A DNA stretch of 64,000 bases. Source: Pumilibacter muris. GTDB taxonomy: Bacteria > Bacillota > Clostridia > Christensenellales > Pumilibacteraceae. Position 1 is the first letter of the stretch. Every line of letters begins with the position of its first letter. The notes beneath the pieces are model-generated. The model saw only the letters and a list, made by a program, of their open reading frames with translations, did no database searches and had not been told where the DNA came from. Location of the stretch: positions 62,001 through 126,000 of the forward strand of contig NZ_CALPCN010000003.1 of NCBI RefSeq assembly GCF_943193045.1. Direction: 5' to 3'. This document shows, one piece after another, positions 26,237 through 34,442 of this stretch. Both the position numbers and the translations under genes were made by a program.

Positions 26237-26272
26237 TTTTCGCTGGGCTCTTTCGATTTTTTACGGTACTAT
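26237..26272 (+). promoter_or_regulatory. Phage promoter-like element, copy E
   Basis: TTTTCGCTGGGCTC at 26237-26250 and ACGGTACTAT at 26263-26272, with the same phasing. It lacks the leader hairpin and ribosome site of copies B-D and runs straight into a strong terminator. Confidence 0.65.
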
Positions 26273-26311
26273 TTGTCCTACCCTGCGACAATGGGTAGGG
26301 CAAATTTTTTT
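26271..26311 (+). terminator. Strong rho-independent terminator at the end of the phage block
   Basis: Thirteen-base stem (26271-26283 with 26293-26305, one G-U), nine-base loop and a run of seven T. It overlaps the -10-like part of promoter copy E. Confidence 0.85.
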
Positions 26312-26361
26312 AGGCTACATTCAAGTCCGAAAATAAGCAGAGTGTAGTGAGGAGGTATGTA

Positions 26362-27831
26362 TTGAAACGTGCGGTAGCTTATTGCAGAGTATCCACAAAG
26401 AGTAAAGCGCAAATCCACAGCTTGGAGTATCAGACGTCATATTGGCAAGATAAAATATTGTCGGACAGCGGATATGAATATGTCGGGATATACTCAGACA
26501 ACGGTATAAGCGGACGGTCAATGAACAAACGACCGCAGCTACTGCGAATGCTCGATGACGCGAAAGCGAATAAATTCGATGTCATCTTTACCAAGTCTAT
26601 AGCGCGGTTTGCACGAAATGTAGAAGAGTTATTGACAGTAGTAAGACAGCTTCGGGATGCGGGGATACAAGTTTTTTTCGAAAAAGAACAAATAGACACG
26701 TTCGATCCAAACAGCGAATTGTTCTTAACCGTAGGCGCTTCTATTGCCGAAAACGATATTAAAATTTATGCCGAAAATCAAACGTGGGCAAACCGCGAAA
26801 AATTCAGCAACGGGTTTATAACCGTAGGTCCGCAAATTTATGGTTATAGAATGCGAAACGAAGACAATACGCTTGTAATTGTTCCCGAAGAAGCGGCTGT
26901 GGTTAAACAAATATATCAATGGTATTTAGACGGCGACGGAATGCAAACAATAGCGAACAAACTGAATGCACTCGGCATCGGGAACAAGGAGTGGCATCGT
27001 GCCGCTATAAGCTATATCCTCAAAAACGAAAAGTACAAGGGTTGTGCGTTAATGCAAAAAACATTTAAGGTCAATGGGGCGCAGAAAAAGAATGCAGGTC
27101 AAGTGAAACAATATTATATGGAGCAAACGCACGAGCCGATTATATCTCCCGAAGATTTTGATCGAGTGCAACAGCTACGGATAGAACGAGCGGTAGAAAG
27201 CGAATTCAATCAGGAAATGCCGAGATATCCATTCACCAAAAAAATACGATGCGGCGTGTGCGGAAGCGGATTCGTGCATAAAATACAAAACTGCAACAAG
27301 CCGTACCATACGGAAATATGGGCATGTACGAAAAAGGAGGCGCACGGGATGGATGCGTGTTGCAGTACTCGGATTAAGGATTCGGTGCTCAAAGAAAAGT
27401 TTATAGAGTGCTATAACGAGTTCGTAGAAAAGTTTCCAGACAGTGCGGAAACCGTACAATTTAAGCAACAGCTTGCCGAGCTGTTAGAGCAAGAGCGCGA
27501 ACTGTATGCGATGAAAATCAATCGCATGATAGAAGTCTCCGACTATAATCGGGAATGGGGTGAGCTCAAAACCAAAATCGATAAAATCTATAGTGAGATA
27601 TCCAATCGAGAAGTGCGGGGTGTGTCGCGTACCGACCTTGTGTATATAAGCGAATTCGATGCCGAAAAAGTAGACAAATTTTTGGACTATGTAACGATGT
27701 ATCCCAAAAAAGTAGAGTTCACTTTTATGAACGGAGCGAAAATAAGTAGGTATTACTCAAATGGTGCATCCGGTAATAAAAAAGGGTGGTTGGAAAGGAA
27801 AAAAGAACGGATGAAACAGGAGGGTAAGTAA
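26362..27831 (+). CDS. Large serine recombinase
   Basis: A 489-aa site-specific recombinase. The catalytic domain opens with VAYCRVSTKS (nucleophile Ser) and shows the helix DVIFTKSIARFARNVEEL. The recombinase domain and a zinc ribbon (KIRCGVCGSGF, later ACTKKEAHGMDACC) follow, then a coiled coil. TTG 26362 is chosen since the in-frame GTG 26347 lies inside the AGGAGG ribosome site. It is followed by a second recombinase three bases later, a tandem seen in Clostridia mobile elements. Confidence 0.9.
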   Translation: MKRAVAYCRVSTKSKAQIHSLEYQTSYWQDKILSDSGYEYVGIYSDNGISGRSMNKRPQLLRMLDDAKANKFDVIFTKSIARFARNVEELLTVVRQLRDAGIQVFFEKEQIDTFDPNSELFLTVGASIAENDIKIYAENQTWANREKFSNGFITVGPQIYGYRMRNEDNTLVIVPEEAAVVKQIYQWYLDGDGMQTIANKLNALGIGNKEWHRAAISYILKNEKYKGCALMQKTFKVNGAQKKNAGQVKQYYMEQTHEPIISPEDFDRVQQLRIERAVESEFNQEMPRYPFTKKIRCGVCGSGFVHKIQNCNKPYHTEIWACTKKEAHGMDACCSTRIKDSVLKEKFIECYNEFVEKFPDSAETVQFKQQLAELLEQERELYAMKINRMIEVSDYNREWGELKTKIDKIYSEISNREVRGVSRTDLVYISEFDAEKVDKFLDYVTMYPKKVEFTFMNGAKISRYYSNGASGNKKGWLERKKERMKQEGK

Positions 27832-27833
27832 TA

Positions 27834-29420
27834 ATGGCAATCAACAATAGAATCGTGCAAGAACGTCCCGTGCTGTTCCGCCCGAATATGACGGCGGTCA
27901 CAGCCAAGGAGAATGTTACATATTATGCGCGTGTCAGCACGGAGAGCGAAGAACAAGAGGACTCCTATGAACGTCAAAAGGCACACTTTGAAGAGATAAT
28001 ATTATCCAATCCCAAGTGGAACTATGTCCAAGGATATGCCGATTGGGGTGTGTCGGGAACGAAAGCCGAGACGCGGAGAGAATTCATGCGAATGATAGCC
28101 GATTGCCGCGAAAAAAAGATAAACCGCATACTCGTAAAATCCATATCGCGGTTTGGCAGAAATACCGTAGACACGTTAAAATATATTCGAGAGTTGCGAG
28201 AATTGGGCGTCAGCGTATATTTCGAAGTGCAAAACATAGACACGATGACAGCAGGCGGTGACGTGCTTATAACAATTCTTGCGGCAATGGCAGAGCAGGA
28301 AAGTCGCACAATGTCGACAAATATAAAATGGGCGTATCAAAAACGATTCAAGGATGGGAAGGTACTCATCAATCCGCTATCTTTAGGTTATCGTAAAGAA
28401 GGTGATGGGTACGTTATAGTCGAAGAAGAGGCTGAAATAATTAGGCGAATATTCCGTAATTACCTTTCGGGCGATTCCGTAAGACAAATCGCCGACGAAC
28501 TAAATGCTGCCGGGATAAGGACAAAGCGCGGCAACGAATTCAAAGCAAACGCTATAATCAACATTCTCTCGAATGAAAAATATACGGGGAATGCTATTCT
28601 CGGAAAGACATTTAAGCCCGATGTTCTCTCCAAGCGTAGATTGAAGAACGAGGGGCAAGCACCGAGCTATGAAGTAAAAAACAGCCATCCGTCCATTATT
28701 TCCCAAGAGATGTTCGACTTGGTGCAGGCTGAAAAATTGCGACGCAACACACTGCGCTCCTCCGTGAAGACGGGTAAGGGAAAATACAGCAGAAAGTACG
28801 TATTAAGCGGGCTGCTTGTGTGCGGTCAATGCGGTGCAAAACTGCGGCGATTTGGTCGAGCATTGGCAAGCGGGGAATATGTGCCGACATGGGTTTGCGT
28901 AACGCACCAAAAAAATCGGGCGGCGTGTGATATGAAACCGTTAAAAGAAACCGACATATTGGATGCGTATAAACGCGCCGTCGGGCGGTTGTTAGGCGAC
29001 GCAGGAGAGATATTGGAAATCGTAAAAGCCGCAACAAAAGAAGGCCTCGACTTACCCGATACGCAAAGCTTGGACAACATAGAGGAAAAACTGATAAGAA
29101 CACGTAAAAAGGTGCTGGAGCTTTTCAAAGACAAGCGCGACGGGAATATACCGTTAGCCGAATACGAAACAAGATACGCCGATCTTAGCAATCAAATAGT
29201 GGAACTCGAACGGCAAGAGTCCGAGGTCAAGGTGCGGAACATCGAGAGCCAGTTGGCACAAAAACGATTAGATGATGCGCTTGCGCTGTTGTCAAATCCG
29301 CGAGTGGATTATATGGATGATGCGGTTATTCGACATATCGTCGATGTAATCAAAGTCAACGGCAAACACGAATTGGAGTTTCAGTTTAAGTGCGGCGTCG
29401 ATATTAAAGAGGATATGTAG
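27834..29420 (+). CDS. Large serine recombinase, second of a tandem pair
   Basis: A 528-aa serine recombinase. The catalytic segment is TYYARVSTESEEQEDS with the Ser nucleophile, followed by ILVKSISRFGRNTVDTLKYI; zinc ribbon GLLVCGQCGAKLRR and a coiled-coil C-terminus. ATG three bases after the first recombinase. The two are distinct in sequence, not recent duplicates. One or both could move the adjacent prophage, or they may belong to the second element; att sites were not found. Confidence 0.9.
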   Translation: MAINNRIVQERPVLFRPNMTAVTAKENVTYYARVSTESEEQEDSYERQKAHFEEIILSNPKWNYVQGYADWGVSGTKAETRREFMRMIADCREKKINRILVKSISRFGRNTVDTLKYIRELRELGVSVYFEVQNIDTMTAGGDVLITILAAMAEQESRTMSTNIKWAYQKRFKDGKVLINPLSLGYRKEGDGYVIVEEEAEIIRRIFRNYLSGDSVRQIADELNAAGIRTKRGNEFKANAIINILSNEKYTGNAILGKTFKPDVLSKRRLKNEGQAPSYEVKNSHPSIISQEMFDLVQAEKLRRNTLRSSVKTGKGKYSRKYVLSGLLVCGQCGAKLRRFGRALASGEYVPTWVCVTHQKNRAACDMKPLKETDILDAYKRAVGRLLGDAGEILEIVKAATKEGLDLPDTQSLDNIEEKLIRTRKKVLELFKDKRDGNIPLAEYETRYADLSNQIVELERQESEVKVRNIESQLAQKRLDDALALLSNPRVDYMDDAVIRHIVDVIKVNGKHELEFQFKCGVDIKEDM

Positions 29421-29483
29421 CGATAACTAAAATATACAAAAAGGCGTTTTTCGTAAAAATTCGCACAAATTTCGTTTAAGGTG

Positions 29484-29513
29484 TTGACAAATTCAAAAAA
29501 AAAGTGGTATTAT
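29484..29513 (+). promoter_or_regulatory. Sigma-A promoter for the nucleotidyltransferase-like gene
   Basis: TTGACA at 29484-29489 (perfect -35), 18-base spacer, TATTAT at 29508-29513. It is followed by a 57-base leader with GAGGAG before the ATG. Confidence 0.75.
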
Positions 29514-29570
29514 ATTATGATTTGGTGATTTAACGCTGAATGGAGGCATGGGCAAAGAGGAGTATTTATT

Positions 29571-30257
29571 ATGTACGAATATGTAACAAAAGCCGAGTAC
29601 AAACCAGTCAAAATCGAGCTTGAAAAGATTATAGTTAAAGTACAATCTATAATGCGAAAAGAATACGATACGACTTTTCAGTACCACCTTATTGGGAGCG
29701 GCCAACGCCACCTTGTGACGCGTATTGTCGGCGGGAACGGCGGATATGACTTTGATTACAACCTAATCATCCCGGCACCGCAACAAGGTTATTACTATAA
29801 AGCCGATGTGGTAAAGCAACAGTTTATGAATGCTTTTCGCAAGGCATTGAAGGGAACACAATATAGCGATCCGCAAGACTCAACATCGGCTATAACGATA
29901 AAGGTAGTGGATAAGCAAAAGAGCCGAATCGTGCATAGCTGTGATTTTGCCATTATTTATTACGATAGGGGTAGAGTTGAAAACGGGTATTACTACTTAA
30001 AACACAACAAAGGGCAAGGGCAATATGTATTCGAAATTCGTGGATTAAGTAAGAATATCGAAGATAAAATAGCCGCCATTAGAGAGTACCGAAACGGGTG
30101 GAACGCCGTGCGCGATGAATATTTGAATCTCAAAAACAAAAATCGGGATAATAATAAGCACTCGTTCTCGCTGTATAATGAAGCAGTTAATAATGTATAT
30201 AACAATCTCCCCGATGATGACGAGTATGACGATGATGACGATTATTACTATGATTAA
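29571..30257 (+). CDS. Nucleotidyltransferase-fold protein with acidic tail
   Basis: A 228-aa protein with a polymerase-beta-like nucleotidyltransferase pattern: a Gly-Ser loop (LIGSGQRHLV), a paired acid motif about 15 residues on (GGYDFDYNLII), and a later third acid strand (HSCDFAIIYYD). A helical C-terminal part and an Asp/Tyr tail follow. This is the catalytic layout of enzymes that transfer nucleotides to small molecules, proteins or RNA. Similar stand-alone proteins occur in Firmicutes mobile elements (from memory). No HEPN or cyclic-nucleotide effector partner is visible next to it. Own sigma-A promoter upstream and terminator downstream. Confidence 0.65.
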   Translation: MYEYVTKAEYKPVKIELEKIIVKVQSIMRKEYDTTFQYHLIGSGQRHLVTRIVGGNGGYDFDYNLIIPAPQQGYYYKADVVKQQFMNAFRKALKGTQYSDPQDSTSAITIKVVDKQKSRIVHSCDFAIIYYDRGRVENGYYYLKHNKGQGQYVFEIRGLSKNIEDKIAAIREYRNGWNAVRDEYLNLKNKNRDNNKHSFSLYNEAVNNVYNNLPDDDEYDDDDDYYYD

Positions 30258-30384
30258 TGCCGAATCGCCATAACTTATCGAGGTAGAATATGAAAATACT
30301 TTCAACAAAACTGCCGACAAAAATCAATATCGAGCAATCAAAGATCCGCCATCACAAAGAAATTGTCTGTTTACAAATGAAAAT

Positions 30385-30424
30385 ATAGCCATTGTCTCCA
30401 TTCGAGCGATGGCTATTTTCTTTT
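30385..30424 (+). terminator. Rho-independent terminator after the nucleotidyltransferase gene
   Basis: Ten-base stem ATAGCCATTG with CGATGGCTAT (one G-U) and a T-rich tail. Nothing else is recognised in the 302-base gap 30258-30560. Confidence 0.7.
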
Positions 30425-30560
30425 GACTACATTGCAAAAATTTGGAATTTACTGCAACCTAAAACTGTCGCTATATCCATCGAATAGCGGTAAAAATGCC
30501 TAAAATCGGCTTGTATGGTACAGTAAGGATGCAAGAATGCAAGAGTGCAGTATGAGTGAA

Positions 30561-30887
30561 TCAGGGCAAAAGCATAGCCAATTGCGCCAAAATGTTTTGG
30601 CTTTCTTTTTTCAATTTCGGCATTTGCGACATTACAATGTCCATCTCCAAAGAATGTTCTTCTTTAACATCGAAGAACTCCCAAATGTCGATTTCAAGTG
30701 CATCGCACATACAGCAGATAGAAGTGAAAGTAGGGAGAGATTTGCGCCGTCGCGCTTGATAAAGTGAAAACAAGCTTGTCTCCGCAGTTTGACTCAGTTG
30801 GTTGAGTGTGATGTTTTTCTTTTCAAGAAAGAATTCAAGTCTTGAGAAGAATCTGTCCGAAGTCCAATACTCCAAATTGTTGTCCAT
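30561..30887 (-). CDS. XRE-family transcription regulator
   Basis: A 108-aa protein with a single helix-turn-helix at about residues 15-65 (RLEFFLEKKNITLNQLSQ, ending EFFDVKEE), then a short helical tail. AAAGGTGA precedes the start. It is divergent from the AAA ATPase gene, and the intergenic region carries the half-site seen at the prophage repressor, so it probably controls the element's rightward genes. Confidence 0.8.
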   Translation of the reverse strand: MDNNLEYWTSDRFFSRLEFFLEKKNITLNQLSQTAETSLFSLYQARRRKSLPTFTSICCMCDALEIDIWEFFDVKEEHSLEMDIVMSQMPKLKKESQNILAQLAMLLP

Positions 30888-30909
30888 AGTGTGTCACCTT
30901 TAATATTAC

Positions 30910-30940
30910 TTGCACAAATGGGAGATTGTGCTGTAATATA
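30910..30940 (+). promoter_or_regulatory. Operator-like palindrome and promoter upstream of the XRE regulator
   Basis: GCACAA and TTGTGC bracket ATGGGAGA (30912-30931). The left half matches the 3560-3576 prophage half-site at most positions. TTGCAC (30910-30915) with 18-base spacing to TAATAT gives a possible rightward promoter. Confidence 0.55.
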
Positions 30941-31112
30941 ATTTGTAAAACAAAAGCGCGGCAAAACAAAGCGTATTGAGTATTGAGAATAAAAAAGTTT
31001 TTTACATATGTAAAATTATTGATGGTTTTTTCGGGATGCATTTTGACAAATGTATTAGCGGTTTTTTATGATGACATGGTAAAATTATTGTAGGCTGCGA
31101 GAAGGAGGTATT

Positions 31113-32123
31113 ATGGATATAAAACAACCGTATTCGGTAAAATCATATAAGCAAGTAATTGCCAAGAAAATAGAGTGGCTTTGGTATCCGTACATAGCTT
31201 TCGGAAAAATTACCATAATACAGGGCGATCCCGGCGAGGGAAAGTCAACCGTGGCTATTAACTTGGCGGCGGTAATTTCATCGGGACGAACAATGCCACT
31301 TGATAAAGCTCCGAGCGCACCGATAACGGTAATATATCAAAACAATGAGGATGGGATAGACGATACCATAGTTCCGCGTTTAGCGGCGTGTGGGGCGAAT
31401 CTCGAACGTGTAAAGTATATTGATGAAGATGATAATGCGGTTGAGCTCGGCGATGAGCGACTCGATAAAGTAATAGAAGAAACGGGAGCGAGGGTTGTAA
31501 TCCTTGATCCCGTACAAGCCTATTGGGGTAGTAATACCGATATGAATAGGGCGGGGGCGACTCGGCCTATAATGAATAAACTTGCTACACTTGCCAAGAG
31601 GCGGAATTGCGCCATTATAATGATAGGACATATGACAAAGTCAAATTGCAAAGGACTTTATCGAGGGTTGGGCTCAATAGATATCGCTGCCGCCGCACGG
31701 AGCGTTTTATTGGTATCGCGTCTAAAGAATCAGTCGGAAATTCGTGTTCTTGCGCACGTTAAAAATAATCTCGCGCCGATAGGCGAATCGATCCTTTTTA
31801 CTATTAAGGAGCACTCGGAGATTACTTGGATTCGAAAAAGCAAAATGACAGCCGAGCAAGTCCTCGATGAAACATACGAAGAGGGTAGTTCCAAGCTCGA
31901 CAGAGCTATAACTATTATTAAGGAAAAGATAGGCGGCGGCAGTTGTGCGGCAAATGAACTCATAAGCTATTGCGAACAGCAAGGAATATCCAAGCGAACA
32001 TTAAATATGGCGAAATCAAAACTAAATATTGATTCGGTTAAAAGAAAAGACGGTTGGTATTGGGTAATTAATACCGACGATGAAGACGATGATGACGATG
32101 ACGATTTAACGGAGGCATACTAA
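31113..32123 (+). CDS. AAA_25/RepA-like ATPase
   Basis: A 336-aa RecA-fold ATPase of the AAA_25/RepA helicase-like group. Walker A GDPGEGKST lies near residues 38-46; VVILDPVQAYWG is the Walker B region; CAIIMIGHMTK and SIDIAAAARSVLLVSR continue the fold. A C-terminal winged-helix part (LISYCEQQGISKRTLNMA) and an acidic tail follow. In mobile elements such proteins support replication or maintenance. AAGGAGG precedes the ATG; the stop overlaps the recombinase start (TAATG). Confidence 0.85.
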   Translation: MDIKQPYSVKSYKQVIAKKIEWLWYPYIAFGKITIIQGDPGEGKSTVAINLAAVISSGRTMPLDKAPSAPITVIYQNNEDGIDDTIVPRLAACGANLERVKYIDEDDNAVELGDERLDKVIEETGARVVILDPVQAYWGSNTDMNRAGATRPIMNKLATLAKRRNCAIIMIGHMTKSNCKGLYRGLGSIDIAAAARSVLLVSRLKNQSEIRVLAHVKNNLAPIGESILFTIKEHSEITWIRKSKMTAEQVLDETYEEGSSKLDRAITIIKEKIGGGSCAANELISYCEQQGISKRTLNMAKSKLNIDSVKRKDGWYWVINTDDEDDDDDDDLTEAY

Positions 32124-32407
32124 TGGCTGACAGCGAAAATAGAGAACAATTACGCCAAGCATATAAAATCGATGATGCACAAGTTGAAAAGCGGTTTATT
32201 CCCGCAAAAGAAAAGGTAAGTCTGACGGAAGACGGCCGTCCTATGCGCGTATGCGCCTACTGCCGGGTTTCGACGGATAATGACGAGCAGGTGTCGTCGA
32301 TAGTTTTGCAGCAAGAGCATTATAGCTATTTGGCGAGTACATACAAGAATTGGGATCTTAAGAGAATATATGCGGACGAGTACATTCATTATGGGGAACA
32401 AAAATAA
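32123..32407 (+). pseudogene. 5' fragment of a large serine recombinase split by a 25.6-kb insertion
   Basis: The first 84 codons encode the start of a serine recombinase, including the nucleophile segment VCAYCRVSTDND (Ser at about residue 50) and YADE. From 32375 the sequence switches to the inserted element: after D-E, 11 unrelated codons lead to a TAA. The rest of the gene resumes in the same frame at 57941 (DEGISGTSLKRRDKF). The fragment lacks most of the catalytic domain and all of the DNA-binding part, so it is inactive unless the insert excises. Confidence 0.9.
32372..32400. other. Left attachment site (attL-type) of the nested element
   Basis: Target sequence of the split recombinase up to 32374, crossover dinucleotide GA at 32375-32376, then element DNA with the arm TATGGGGAACA at 32390-32400. 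This arm is the exact reverse complement of TGTTCCCCATA at the right end. Joining both ends rebuilds one symmetric site centred on GA. Confidence 0.8.
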
Positions 32408-32492
32408 CATATAAGAAACCAAAGCAATTTTTCACTTAAAATTACAATTTAGTATCCATGAAAATATTAAAAACAAATTTGCGTCTAATGTA

Positions 32493-32521
32493 TTGACATT
32501 GGGCGCATATTTTGCTATAAT
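32493..32521 (+). promoter_or_regulatory. Sigma-A promoter of the toxin-antitoxin operon
   Basis: TTGACA (32493-32498), 17-base spacer, TATAAT (32516-32521): both boxes perfect. An imperfect inverted repeat (GCGTCTAATGT with ACATTGGGCGC) overlaps the -35, consistent with antitoxin autoregulation. Confidence 0.85.
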
Positions 32522-32549
32522 GACAATATACTATAAATGGAGGGCTATT

Positions 32550-32843
32550 ATGAAGGCAAATATGAATATAAAAGTTGATACGGACGTAAGAGATGCGGCA
32601 AAGAGTATATTCGGGCAAATGGGTTTGGATATGACGACTGCGGTCAATATGTTTTTGCTTGCGGCAATAAGAGAAAAGGGTATACCATTTGAACTTACCA
32701 CGGTTTCGAAAGCAAGCGATGACGAAATAATCGAATTACTTGCAAGGAAACTCCGTAATGCCGAGGCGCAGGAGAAAGCGGGACAAATGAGAAATTTCGA
32801 TGATTTTGCTGCGGAGATGAAATCCAAGTATGGAAGAGTGTAA
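32550..32843 (+). CDS. RelB/DinJ-type antitoxin
   Basis: A 97-aa antitoxin. N-terminal ribbon-helix-helix (MNIKVDTDVRDAAKSIFG, then LDMTTAVNMFLLAAI) that binds DNA as a dimer, followed by a C-terminal helix that would wrap the toxin. ATG 32550 has GGAGGG upstream and lies just after the consensus promoter. It overlaps the toxin gene by 14 bases, the usual coupling. Confidence 0.88.
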   Translation: MKANMNIKVDTDVRDAAKSIFGQMGLDMTTAVNMFLLAAIREKGIPFELTTVSKASDDEIIELLARKLRNAEAQEKAGQMRNFDDFAAEMKSKYGRV

Positions 32844-33165
32844 ATACAAAAGAGTCATCTTGCCGCAAGCGGAGCAAGACATTGAAGAGGCATTAAACTA
32901 TATATCTAACGAATTATGCAATCCCGATGCGGCAAACAAATTGATTGATAATATGGTAGAAATAATGGAAAACGTTTCAATGTTTCCTTATTCGCTCCCG
33001 ACGCTTAAGGATAAAAGATTGGCGCAGGGTAACGAATATCGTCGTGCCGATGTGAATAATTTTGTGCTAATTTATAAAGTTGCGGAAGATGTGCGGGAAG
33101 TGCGTGTAATGGCAGCGTTATATGCGCCGTCCGACGTTGTAGCGCGATTGCTGAAAAGGCTCTAA
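32830..33165 (+). CDS. RelE/ParE-type toxin
   Basis: A 111-aa toxin of the RelE/ParE superfamily: ILPQAEQDIEEALNYI helix, then NEYRRADVNNFVLIYKV and VREVRVMAALY strands. Sequence alone does not tell an mRNA interferase from a gyrase poison; ParE-like features (long N-terminal helix pair) seem slightly favoured. Near the left end of the nested element, it would favour retention of that element. Confidence 0.82.
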   Translation: MEECKYKRVILPQAEQDIEEALNYISNELCNPDAANKLIDNMVEIMENVSMFPYSLPTLKDKRLAQGNEYRRADVNNFVLIYKVAEDVREVRVMAALYAPSDVVARLLKRL

Positions 33166-33242
33166 ATCGATTGAGTACAAAAGATTCGGTGATTGTTGCA
33201 ACATTACCGATTTGTAATTAAAATTGAATATTAAAATATGGG

Positions 33243-33278
33243 AAGCCGTAAGTCATTAAATGACCTGCGGCTTTTTTT
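33243..33278 (+). terminator. Rho-independent terminator after the toxin gene
   Basis: Imperfect 15-base stem (AAGCCG...CGGCTT) and a run of seven T. Confidence 0.75.
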
Positions 33279-33349
33279 GCATTTCCGAGATTAAAGAAAA
33301 TCCGAATTTATATTAAAATTATTATAGTCTACGATAGGAGATAAACTTT

Positions 33350-34303
33350 ATGCAATACAAAGAATGGTTAAACGAATGGCTTGAATGTTATGTTAAGCCG
33401 ACAACGAAAAGCAAGACGTATATAAGATATTCGGAAATTGTACGCGGACATATTATTCCGAAAATCGGCAGTTATGAAATAGGCGAATTGACGCCACTCG
33501 TTTTGCAAAGATTCGTTACCGAATTATTAAGCGGCGGGAATTTGAAAACCGGAACGGGACTTTCGTCCAATTCGGTAAACGGAATTATTACCGTTATTCA
33601 AAATTCGCTAAAATCGGCATTTGCGATCGGGATTGTTCCCGAGTATAATGCGGATAAAATCAAACGTCCAAAAGTAAAAGAAAAGCAAGTCGTTTGCTTT
33701 ACGAAGCAAGAACAGCGGCAGATTGAACAAGCGATATTAGACGGGTACAAAAGCAAATTATACGGTGTTATATTATGTCTTTATACGGGACTTCGAATAG
33801 GAGAATTGCTTGCGCTCGAATGGTCGGACGTGGATTTACAAAAAGGGATCATATCGGTAAATAAGACGCGACACGACGGAAAGGGGAATAGCGTGAATTC
33901 GCCCAAAACGGAGACTTCGCGCAGAATGATTCCCATACCCAAACAGTTGTTGCCGTTTATGAAGGAATGGAAAAAGAATAGCCTGTCGCGGTTTGTTGTA
34001 TCGAATGGCGAAAAGTATATATCCGTGCGTGGGTATCAGAGAATGTTTGAAAGGCTTTTGAATCGGATTGGCATAGAGCATAAAGGTTTTCACGCTTTGC
34101 GCCATACATTTGCTACGCGGGCACTTGAGTGCGGAATGGACGTGAAAACGCTGTCGGAAATTCTCGGACATAAGAACGCGACGGTTACGTTAAACCGTTA
34201 TGTACATAGTCTTGTTGAGCATAAACAAGAGATGATGAATGTGTTGGGTAAATTGATTTATGCAACGCAAAGTAAATCGAGAGTAACGATTGGCGAAATA
34301 TAA
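33350..34303 (+). CDS. Tyrosine recombinase, probable promoter invertase
   Basis: A 317-aa tyrosine recombinase. An N-terminal SAM-like core-binding domain is followed by the catalytic domain with all expected residues: Arg in TGLRIGELLALEW, Lys in SPKTETSRRMIPI, HxxR in HALRHTFATR, His in LGHKN and the Tyr nucleophile in LNRYVHSL. AGGAGAT precedes the ATG. The element already has a serine recombinase at its right end for transposition. This enzyme lies directly beside a segment with inverted core-like sites (34304-34480), so inversion of that segment is its most likely job. Confidence 0.88.
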   Translation: MQYKEWLNEWLECYVKPTTKSKTYIRYSEIVRGHIIPKIGSYEIGELTPLVLQRFVTELLSGGNLKTGTGLSSNSVNGIITVIQNSLKSAFAIGIVPEYNADKIKRPKVKEKQVVCFTKQEQRQIEQAILDGYKSKLYGVILCLYTGLRIGELLALEWSDVDLQKGIISVNKTRHDGKGNSVNSPKTETSRRMIPIPKQLLPFMKEWKKNSLSRFVVSNGEKYISVRGYQRMFERLLNRIGIEHKGFHALRHTFATRALECGMDVKTLSEILGHKNATVTLNRYVHSLVEHKQEMMNVLGKLIYATQSKSRVTIGEI

Positions 34304-34324
34304 AATGTGCGCCTAATAAAATAA

Positions 34325-34358
34325 TAGGCGGTCGTTTTCTTGCCGTAACGACCGCCTA
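34325..34358 (-). terminator. Leftward terminator-like hairpin inside the invertible segment
   Basis: Twelve-base perfect stem TAGGCGGTCGTT with AACGACCGCCTA. The T-rich tail (TATTATTTTATTAGG) lies on the left side, so it acts on leftward transcription now and would stop rightward transcription if the segment were inverted. Confidence 0.6.
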
Positions 34359-34413
34359 AAAGAACGTATTTGAACTTTATTGCAAAAATTTTTCCGTGAA
34401 TGCCTATTATCTA

Positions 34414-34442
34414 TTGATTTTTGAGTCATAATAAGGTATAAT
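34414..34442 (+). promoter_or_regulatory. Rightward sigma-A promoter inside the invertible segment
   Basis: TTGATT at 34414-34419, exactly 17 bases, TATAAT at 34437-34442. It is the only good promoter seen before the helicase and capsule genes. Confidence 0.75.

Noticed and set aside
29571-30257. Calling the nucleotidyltransferase a CBASS cyclase
   Set aside because: The acid motif fits the superfamily broadly, but no effector, Cap2/Cap3 or HORMA partner is adjacent.
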